This document shows, piece by piece, positions 14,754 to 19,428 of a stretch of DNA of 19,428 nucleotides. This stretch comes from Actinomycetes bacterium (GTDB taxonomy: Bacteria; Actinomycetota; Acidimicrobiia; Acidimicrobiales; RAAP-2). The notes below the pieces were generated by a model. It saw only the letters and a program-made list of their open reading frames with translations. It was not told where the DNA came from and ran no database searches. Made by a program: the position numbers and the translations under genes. Every line of letters begins with the position of its first letter. Within the stretch, counting starts at the first letter, position 1. Where the stretch lies: NCBI GenBank assembly GCA_021826255.1, contig JAKBAZ010000008.1, positions 1 to 19,428 on the forward strand, in the 5' to 3' direction.

Positions 14754-16049
14754 ATGAACGGTATGCAAAATCAGGCCCAGTACGTGTTGCGCACGGTGGA
14801 AGAACGCGGGATTCGCTTCGTCCAACTCTGGTTCACGGATGTGCTCGGTCGACCCAAGGCGTTTCACGTCACTCCCGCGGAATTAGAGGACGCACTCGAC
14901 CAGGGTCTGACCTTCGACGGATCCTCCATCGACGGCTTCTCACGAGTCGAAGAGGCCGATGTGCTCGCGCGCCCCGACCTCACCACCTTTCAACTTCTCC
15001 CCTGGTACGAGGAGGGTTCGGGAGTCGCCCGAGTCTTTTGCGACATCGTCAACTTGGACGGAACCCCCTTCGACGGCTGTCCTCGTCAACAACTCCGAAA
15101 GGTCCTGACCGACGCCCTCGAACAGGGATTCACCTTCTTCGTCGCCCCGGAGATTGAGTACTTCTATTTCGCGGCCCTCGACGGTGGAGCCCCGACTCCC
15201 CTCGACACCGGGAGCTACTTCGACCTCGTGGCCGACGACGTCTCCTCCCAACTTCGTCGGCGTAGCGTCCTCACCCTCGAAGAGATGGGGATTGGCGTCG
15301 AGCACGCTCAGCACGAGGACGCCCCGTCACAACACGAAATCGACCTGCGCTACACCGACGCCCTCACGATGGCCGACACGGTGATGACCGTTCGCCACGT
15401 CGTCAAGGAGCTCGCGCGCCAGGCCGGCGTCTTCGCTTCCTTCATGCCCAAGCCTTTGGTGGGAGTGCAGGGATCGGGAATGCACACCCACGTCTCGTTG
15501 TGGCGAGACGGCGAGAACGCCTTCGTGGGCGAAGGTCCCCACGGTCTCAGCCCGGTCGCAACGAAATTTATCGCCGGACTCCTGCGACACGCCCCGGAGA
15601 TCACCGCCATTACGAACCAGTGGGTGAACTCCTACAAGCGCCTCGTGCCCGGGGGCGAGGCGCCGGTCGGGGTGGAGTGGGCCCGCTCCAATCAGAGTGC
15701 ACTCGTCCGAGTGCCCCCGGTGAAGCCCGCGCGCATCGAGTCCACTCGCCTGGAGTATCGCGCCCCCGATCCCGCGGCGAACCCGTACCTGGCCTTTGCG
15801 GTCATCCTCGCGGCCGGACTACGCGGGGTGAACGGTGACTACGAGTTACCCGCTGAAGCCGAGCGCGTCGCCCACCTTCCCCAGTCGCTCGCCGAAGCGG
15901 TGGACTTAATGGAGCACTCCGAACTACTCGGAGAGACTCTCGGCGCCCACCAAGTGGAGTGGTTCCTCAGAAACAAGCGGGCCGAGTGGGACACCTACCG
16001 CGCCCGGGTGACGCCCTTTGAGCTCGAACGGTACCTCCCTCTGCTGTGA
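14754..16049 (+). CDS. Glutamine synthetase type I (GSI), short form
   Basis: A 431-residue GSI-type enzyme. Beta-grasp domain motifs: RFVQLWFTDVLGRPK and LTFDGSSIDGF. Catalytic domain motifs: VAPEIEYFYF, EHAQHEDAPSQHEID, GSGMHTHVSLW, NSYKRLVPGGEAPVGVEWARSN and the metal/ATP segment STRLEYRAPDPAANPYLAFA. It is about 40 residues shorter than the adenylylated GSI-beta form, and the adenylylation loop is missing: the region reads NGDYELPAEAERVAHLPQSL with no NLYDLP-like tyrosine site. It resembles mycobacterial GlnA2 and GSI-alpha. A GGGGGTG ribosome site precedes ATG 14754; ATG 14763 is an alternative. The stop overlaps the regulator gene in a GTGA. A gamma-glutamyl ligase acting on another amine cannot be excluded, but the active site looks complete. 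Confidence 0.92.
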   Translation: MNGMQNQAQYVLRTVEERGIRFVQLWFTDVLGRPKAFHVTPAELEDALDQGLTFDGSSIDGFSRVEEADVLARPDLTTFQLLPWYEEGSGVARVFCDIVNLDGTPFDGCPRQQLRKVLTDALEQGFTFFVAPEIEYFYFAALDGGAPTPLDTGSYFDLVADDVSSQLRRRSVLTLEEMGIGVEHAQHEDAPSQHEIDLRYTDALTMADTVMTVRHVVKELARQAGVFASFMPKPLVGVQGSGMHTHVSLWRDGENAFVGEGPHGLSPVATKFIAGLLRHAPEITAITNQWVNSYKRLVPGGEAPVGVEWARSNQSALVRVPPVKPARIESTRLEYRAPDPAANPYLAFAVILAAGLRGVNGDYELPAEAERVAHLPQSLAEAVDLMEHSELLGETLGAHQVEWFLRNKRAEWDTYRARVTPFELERYLPLL

Positions 16050-16738
16050 GTGACCCCATTCTGTGCGTCCCCGCGTGTGACGGGCCGGTCAAGAAGGCCT
16101 TCGACGTCACCGGTGTCACCCCGGTCGTCGTGGCGTCACCCCGACTGAACGACATTTCGAGCGCCGAACCCGCGGAGGGCTTCGCCGGCGCCGTGATTAA
16201 CGCCTCCGCCCTCCCCTTCAGCGACGCGATGAACCTGTGTCGTCAACTGCGACACCGAGAACGAGGGGTGGGTCCCATCATTCTTCTCCTTGATCACTAC
16301 CAACTCGACGACCTCACCTTTCGAGAAGACCTCTTCGATGACTTCGTGGTCGGCCCCTTCGACGTCTCGGAACTCGCGACTCGCCTGCGTCACCGGCTCC
16401 GGCGAGCCGGCAACGACTCGGTGGCCCCCCGACTCGAGCACGGAGAGCTCTCCATGAATCTGGAGACCTACCAAGCCACCATCGCTGGTCGCATCATGGA
16501 CCTGACGTACATGGAGTACGAACTCCTACGCTTCCTCGCGACCAACCCCAATCGGGTCTTCACCCGTGAGACACTGCTCAGCCGAGTCTGGGGGTACGAG
16601 TACTACGGTGGGGCGCGCACCGTCGACGTCCACGTCCGTCGACTACGCGCCAAGCTCGGTGAGGAACACGCTCACCTGATTCAAACGGTGCGTTCCGTCG
16701 GCTACAAGTTCACCACCACGCCGGAGTTCGACCTGTAG
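16046..16738 (+). CDS. GlnR-like OmpR-family orphan regulator with degenerate receiver
   Basis: A 230-residue two-domain protein. The C-terminal winged helix (about 128-224) is well conserved: LTYMEYELLRFLATNPNRVFTRETLLSRVWG and RTVDVHVRRLRAKL. The N-terminal receiver (1-118) keeps the fold (LPFSDAMNLCRQLR, PIILLL, GPFDVSEL) but has lost the phosphorylation chemistry. The N-terminal acidic pair is replaced by PAC, the phospho-acceptor position is Ala53 (NASALP where DLMLP is usual), and the KPF lysine is Gly103. Actinobacterial GlnR is also an atypical orphan regulator of nitrogen genes. No kinase gene is nearby. The GTG start overlaps the glutamine synthetase stop (GTGA), strongly linking it to nitrogen control. 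The name GlnR is inferred from context. Confidence 0.85.
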   Translation: MSDPILCVPACDGPVKKAFDVTGVTPVVVASPRLNDISSAEPAEGFAGAVINASALPFSDAMNLCRQLRHRERGVGPIILLLDHYQLDDLTFREDLFDDFVVGPFDVSELATRLRHRLRRAGNDSVAPRLEHGELSMNLETYQATIAGRIMDLTYMEYELLRFLATNPNRVFTRETLLSRVWGYEYYGGARTVDVHVRRLRAKLGEEHAHLIQTVRSVGYKFTTTPEFDL

Positions 16739-16741
16739 GTC

Positions 16742-17623
16742 CTAGGACGAGTACGCCCCCGCACGCACGTCCTCAAGGAGTGTGGGGCCGAGGGGCCGCC
16801 ACTCGTATACCTCCCGGGTGTGAGCCGACGAGGCCGACGCGTCCATGCCCATGAGGAGTCCGATGAAGCCCATCGCCGCCATCGCCTCGTCCGAGGTCAC
16901 TGAGGTAACGGGTACCTGAGCCACCTCCCCGATGGCACTGGCGAGATCTTTAAACACGACCTCTTCTTCAGCGACGGCGTGCACCACCGTCTCACTCGGG
17001 TTGTCAACAACGCGGGCCACCAATTCTGCGGCGTCGTCGCGATGCACCGCCGACCACCGGGTGTCGCCCTCTCCGACGTACCTCGAGACTCCCGAGTCTC
17101 GAGCCACCTGGAGAAGTCGGGCGATGAATCCCTGATCACCCGTTCCGTGGACCGTCGGTGGGAACCTCACCACCACGGGCCGAAGTCCGCGATCGGTGAG
17201 CGTCGTGACCCAGGCGGCGGTCTGACTCCTCGTAAAGGGGCCTGTCGAGGGGTCACTCTCGAGGGCGGATGACGACGATGAGACTCCGAGTACGCCCGAG
17301 GCGACGAGCAGGGGGGCCCCGCTACCTTCGAGGGCCGCGGCGAAGACCTCGAGGACCGCCCGGTCCATCTCCCCGGCTCGTTCGACCTGGGTGAAGTCGT
17401 GGTGGTACGCCAAGTGGACGACGCCCTCGCACCCGCTCACGGCCCGAGCCATCGACGCGGGGTCTTCGAGGGTCGCCTCGACGACCTCGACTCCAAGACC
17501 GGACAGGGCGGAAGCGGCCTCGGACGACCTAGCGGTCGCGACGACCTCGTGCCCACGGGCGCGAAGCAACGGGACCGTCGCGGAACCAATCCACCCGGTA
17601 GCTCCGGTGACGAGCAGTTTCAT
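16742..17623 (-). CDS. Atypical extended SDR / NAD(P)-binding epimerase-like protein
   Basis: A 293-residue Rossmann-fold protein. The nucleotide motif is LLVTGATGWIG at the N-terminus (GxxGxxG), followed by HLAYHHDF at about 80. The usual YxxxK catalytic pair is absent; the position reads FTRSQTAAWV, as in a known group of atypical SDRs, with VVVRFPPTVHGTGDQGFI and AVHRDDAAELVARV downstream. It may reduce, epimerise or simply bind NAD(P); the substrate is unknown. ATG 17623 is preferred to the upstream ATG at 17659 because of the AAGGAG at 17631-17636 and because the fold begins there. It diverges from a TetR gene across two operators and is very likely repressed by it. Its stop lies 3 bp from the GlnR-like gene stop, tail to tail. 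Confidence 0.88.
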   Translation of the reverse strand: MKLLVTGATGWIGSATVPLLRARGHEVVATARSSEAASALSGLGVEVVEATLEDPASMARAVSGCEGVVHLAYHHDFTQVERAGEMDRAVLEVFAAALEGSGAPLLVASGVLGVSSSSSALESDPSTGPFTRSQTAAWVTTLTDRGLRPVVVRFPPTVHGTGDQGFIARLLQVARDSGVSRYVGEGDTRWSAVHRDDAAELVARVVDNPSETVVHAVAEEEVVFKDLASAIGEVAQVPVTSVTSDEAMAAMGFIGLLMGMDASASSAHTREVYEWRPLGPTLLEDVRAGAYSS

Positions 17624-17630
17624 AGCGACT

Positions 17631-17636
17631 CTCCTT
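17631..17636 (-). promoter_or_regulatory. Ribosome binding site that fixes the SDR start
   Basis: AAGGAG on the minus strand, 7 nt before ATG 17623. It directly abuts operator 1, so a bound repressor would sit next to the translation start region. Confidence 0.75.
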
Positions 17637-17637
17637 G

Positions 17638-17658
17638 TGATGTCATTGAATGACATCA
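17638..17658. promoter_or_regulatory. TetR operator 1 (SDR side)
   Basis: Perfect palindrome with 10-bp arms, TGATGTCATT and AATGACATCA, around a single G. It covers the expected transcription start of the SDR gene and shares the core GATGTCA-N5-TGACATC with operator 2. Confidence 0.85.
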
Positions 17659-17663
17659 CAATA
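17658..17663 (-). promoter_or_regulatory. Candidate -10 box of the SDR gene
   Basis: TATTGT on the minus strand lies between the two operators, touching operator 1, with a leader of about 28 nt to ATG 17623. Bound repressor would block it. Confidence 0.45.
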
Positions 17664-17670
17664 GCACGCT

Positions 17671-17689
17671 GATGTCACTCTATGACATC
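17671..17689. promoter_or_regulatory. TetR operator 2 (regulator side)
   Basis: Palindrome GATGTCA-CTCTA-TGACATC. Arms and 5-bp centre spacing are the same as in operator 1. The two centres are 32 bp apart, close to three helical turns. It occupies the -35 region of the tetR promoter, suggesting autorepression. Confidence 0.85.
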
Positions 17690-17693
17690 CTCC

Positions 17694-17699
17694 TAGACT
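17694..17699 (+). promoter_or_regulatory. Leaderless -10 box of the tetR gene
   Basis: TAGACT ends exactly 6 nt before GTG 17706 with no ribosome binding site between, the same geometry as the HAD and nadE genes. It starts 4 bp after operator 2. Confidence 0.5.
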
Positions 17700-17705
17700 G
17701 GAAAC

Positions 17706-18269
17706 GTGACTCGGTGGGAACCTGGCGCCGCGACACGCCTTCGCCTCGCGGCATGGCAGCTCTTCGTTGAACGCGGATACGACGCCACGACCGTGGCCGA
17801 TATCGCCGAGCGCGCCGGACTCAGCGCCCGCACGTTCTTTCGCCACTTCCCCGATAAGAGCGAAGTCCTCTTCGCCGACCCCGAGGCGGCGAGCGAACTC
17901 GAGAACACCTTCGTCCAGAGCATCCTCCACGCACCCCCCAACTCGTCCCCCCTCGACGCCCTGGCCCAGGCCCTGCGCGACGCCGCTCGCGCCTGGGGAG
18001 TGAACCGGGAACTCTCGCGCCAGCGTTACGACCTCATCCTCCAGCACGGCGAACTTCTCGAGAGGGAGAGCGCCAAGATGCGACACCTCTCTGAGGTGTT
18101 CCAGGGGGCGTTGGAGCAACGCGGAATCGACCCGTCACGAGCGCGTCTCGTCGCGCTCCTCGGCGTCGCTATTCTTCAGGCGAGTTTTGCGGCCTGGCTC
18201 GAGAACTCCCCCGAGAGAAGTCTCCTCGAACACGTCGACGCCTCCATTGAGGCCAGCCGCACGCTCTAG
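17706..18269 (+). CDS. TetR-family transcriptional repressor
   Basis: A 187-residue regulator. The N-terminal helix-turn-helix is textbook TetR: ATRLRLAAWQLFVERGYDATTVADIAERAGLSARTFFRHFPDKSEVLF (about 9-56, shown here in outline by its TTVADIAE and TFFRHFPDK elements). The C-terminal two thirds is a helical ligand-binding and dimerisation domain with no recognisable ligand signature. It diverges from the SDR gene, and two matching palindromes lie between them. It therefore probably represses both genes and is released by a small molecule related to the SDR substrate. The GTG start is leaderless. The stop overlaps the convergent ridA stop by 4 bp (CTAG). Confidence 0.93.
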   Translation: MTRWEPGAATRLRLAAWQLFVERGYDATTVADIAERAGLSARTFFRHFPDKSEVLFADPEAASELENTFVQSILHAPPNSSPLDALAQALRDAARAWGVNRELSRQRYDLILQHGELLERESAKMRHLSEVFQGALEQRGIDPSRARLVALLGVAILQASFAAWLENSPERSLLEHVDASIEASRTL

Positions 18270-18655
18270 ACCTGCGGGGCGTACGCCCAGAGTTCGACTT
18301 CGGCGTGAGCGCCGAGCGGAAGGGCGGCCACGCCGATGGTCGAGCGCGTCGGTCGCGGGTCCTCAAAGAACTCTAGCCACACCTCGTTGCACGCCGCGAA
18401 GTCGGTGAGATCGGGGAGAAAGACGGTCGCCTTCACGACGTCGCTCAACTGAGCTCCCTCGGAGTTCAACAGAACCGTCGCGTTCTCTAGAGCTTGGCGC
18501 AACTCGGCGGGGGCTCCACCCTCGATCAACCGAGCCGGGGTCTCACCAGGCACCAGTCCGAGTTGCCCGGACAAAATCACGAAATCTCCCGCACGACGCG
18601 AAGGGGAGTAGGGCCCGACCGGTGCGGACACGGTTAGCAGAAGGAGTTGCCGCAC
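18266..18655 (-). CDS. RidA/YjgF/YER057c family enamine/imine deaminase
   Basis: A 129-residue protein of the Rid family, which hydrolyses reactive enamine/imine intermediates such as 2-aminoacrylate made by PLP enzymes. It keeps APVGPYSPS near the N-terminus, FILSGQLGL, and SDVVKATVFLPDLTDF. The carboxylate-binding arginine is Arg104 (RPTRSTIGV), with Glu119 fifteen residues later, the spacing and nearly the numbering of the E. coli enzyme (Arg105/Glu120). That numbering favours GTG 18655, which overlaps erpA by 22 bp; GTG 18631, 2 bp after the erpA stop, is the alternative. It is downstream of and coupled to the iron-sulfur carrier gene. A RidA-type deaminase is likely, but other Rid subfamilies are possible. 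Confidence 0.88.
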   Translation of the reverse strand: MRQLLLLTVSAPVGPYSPSRRAGDFVILSGQLGLVPGETPARLIEGGAPAELRQALENATVLLNSEGAQLSDVVKATVFLPDLTDFAACNEVWLEFFEDPRPTRSTIGVAALPLGAHAEVELWAYAPQV

Positions 18656-19002
18656 CCGCAGGTGCGAGTGGCGTTCGGATTCGTGATGTGGAATCCCGCA
18701 CCCTGGAGACCGTCGGTGTAGTCCAGCGTCGCTCCGACGAGCAGGGGCACCGAGTCGGCGTCGACGACCACCTTCACCGACTCGACGTCACTCACCACGT
18801 CGTCGTCGGCGAATTCGGTGTCGAAGAACATGTCGTAGTTGAATCCCGAACAGCCGCCCGGCTTCACCGCCACGCGCAGCGCCAGGACGTCATCGGTGCC
18901 TTCGGCCGCAATCAACTCGGCGACCTTGGTCGCCGCCGCCGGGGTCAACGTCAAGGGCGCGCCGGTGATGTCGCGCAGGGGAACAGTAGTGACGTCAGAC
19001 AT
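18634..19002 (-). CDS. erpA: A-type iron-sulfur cluster insertion protein
   Basis: A 122-residue HesB/IscA/ErpA-family protein that carries or delivers Fe-S clusters to apoproteins. The three cluster ligands are Cys51 (GGCSGF), Cys115 and Cys117 (TCGCGNSFC), with the family's usual 64-residue separation. A C-terminal Cys122 is extra. The N-terminal 15 or so residues are an extension beyond the conserved domain that starts at LTLTPAAATKVAEL. GAGGAG precedes ATG 19002. It diverges from mrp, another Fe-S cluster carrier, and is followed by ridA. ErpA is the likeliest name in actinobacteria, but IscA-like paralogues cannot be separated by sequence alone. Confidence 0.92.
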   Translation of the reverse strand: MSDVTTVPLRDITGAPLTLTPAAATKVAELIAAEGTDDVLALRVAVKPGGCSGFNYDMFFDTEFADDDVVSDVESVKVVVDADSVPLLVGATLDYTDGLQGAGFHITNPNATRTCGCGNSFC

Positions 19003-19031
19003 AACTCTCCTCGTCGAACGGGTACGTCCGT

Positions 19032-19060
19032 ATCGTAGTGGGCGACGCCTCGAACTGAAA
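19032..19060 (-). promoter_or_regulatory. Candidate promoter of erpA-ridA
   Basis: On the minus strand, TTTCAG (19055-19060) and TACGAT (19032-19037) are separated by 17 bp, and a leader of about 23 nt carries the ribosome site. It shares the short intergenic region with the divergent mrp gene. Confidence 0.45.
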
Positions 19061-19067
19061 CCCCCGG

Positions 19068-19073
19068 TAAGTT
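19068..19073 (+). promoter_or_regulatory. Candidate leaderless -10 box of mrp
   Basis: TAAGTT ends 7 nt before GTG 19081, with no Shine-Dalgarno sequence. It is consistent with the other leaderless candidates. Confidence 0.4.
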
Positions 19074-19080
19074 GCGGCTC

Positions 19081-19428
19081 GTGGAGATAGCGGCGGCGGT
19101 TCTCGAGGCGGTGGGACGAGTTCGCGACCCCGAACTCGACGCGACCCTGGCCGACTTGGGCATGGTGAAGGGGGTCACCGTCGAGAACGGCGTCGTCGTG
19201 GTCGCCATCGCCCTCACGACGCGGGGGTGCCCGCTACGGGGTCGAATTGAAGCGGACGCCCTGGTGGCCGCCACGAACGCGGGTGCCACGAATGTTCGAA
19301 TCGACATCGCCATTCTCGACGACGACGAACGAACCGAGCTCATGCGACGAGCTCGAGCTCTCGCGCAGTCGCGAGCGCCGGAGACGACCGTCCCCCGACG
19401 AGCTCCAGTCGTCATGGTCGCCTCCGGT
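19081..19428 (+). CDS. mrp: Mrp/NBP35-family Fe-S carrier ATPase, N-terminal part (cut by window end)
   Basis: An open frame of 116 codons runs off the right end. Residues 1-80 form an MIP18/DUF59 domain: VLEAVGRVRDPELDATLADLGMVKGV and TTRGCPLRGRIEAD, with the conserved cysteine of the TxxxCPL motif. A short linker of Arg, Pro and Ala follows, and the last residues, VPRRAPVVMVASG, are where Mrp proteins enter the P-loop (GKGGVGKS), just outside the window. This identifies the bacterial Mrp (ApbC) with an N-terminal DUF59 domain, a P-loop NTPase that carries Fe-S clusters. The start is GTG 19081, apparently leaderless. It diverges from erpA. Confidence 0.88.
   Translation, partial: MEIAAAVLEAVGRVRDPELDATLADLGMVKGVTVENGVVVVAIALTTRGCPLRGRIEADALVAATNAGATNVRIDIAILDDDERTELMRRARALAQSRAPETTVPRRAPVVMVASG

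Overview
The window looks like a dense, high-GC (about 60 to 65 percent by eye) actinobacterial chromosome segment. The evidence is a mycobacterial-type TopA with C-terminal repeats and a basic tail instead of zinc fingers, a permease beside two TrkA genes, both GSII- and GSI-type glutamine synthetases with an OmpR-type regulator, frequent GTG starts, four GTGA stop/start overlaps, and several genes whose start codon sits 5 to 7 nt after a TAnnnT -10 box (probable leaderless mRNAs). An Acidimicrobiia-like or related free-living actinobacterium is my guess; the exact clade cannot be fixed from this sequence. All genes look chromosomal and intact. There is no insertion sequence, phage, CRISPR array or toxin island. 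No gene-free stretch exceeds about 150 bp.

Layout. From 7956 leftwards the minus strand carries a potassium/amino-acid-type permease, then topA-tmk-holB (DNA topology, dTTP supply, clamp loader), tRNA-Thr(CGT) and a SAM-dependent methyltransferase. Diverging from the permease, the plus strand carries two overlapping TrkA (RCK) genes and a HAD-IB phosphatase. That phosphatase meets a sigma-70 gene tail to tail. The sigma gene lies downstream of nadE and a small unknown gene on the minus strand. At 13585 the plus strand starts a nitrogen module: GSII-type glutamine synthetase, a 21-bp perfect hairpin, GSI-type glutamine synthetase, and an overlapping OmpR/GlnR-like regulator with a degenerate receiver. 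It converges on an atypical SDR gene that diverges from a TetR regulator across two matching operators. The right end holds ridA and erpA (minus) diverging from mrp (plus), which the window cuts just before its P-loop.

How they fit together. NAD synthesis and glutamine synthesis diverge from one 142-bp intergenic region; NadE consumes glutamine. ErpA and Mrp are both iron-sulfur assembly or carrier factors. The permease is fused to a USP-like domain and a C-terminal OB-fold. From memory, a similar OB-fold is a separate gene in the equivalent mycobacterial neighbourhood. The most unusual items are this fusion beside twin RCK proteins, the K/A/P-repeat tail on the GSII enzyme, the translationally coupled non-phosphorylatable GlnR-like regulator, and the recurring leaderless-promoter and shared-stop (CTAG) architecture.
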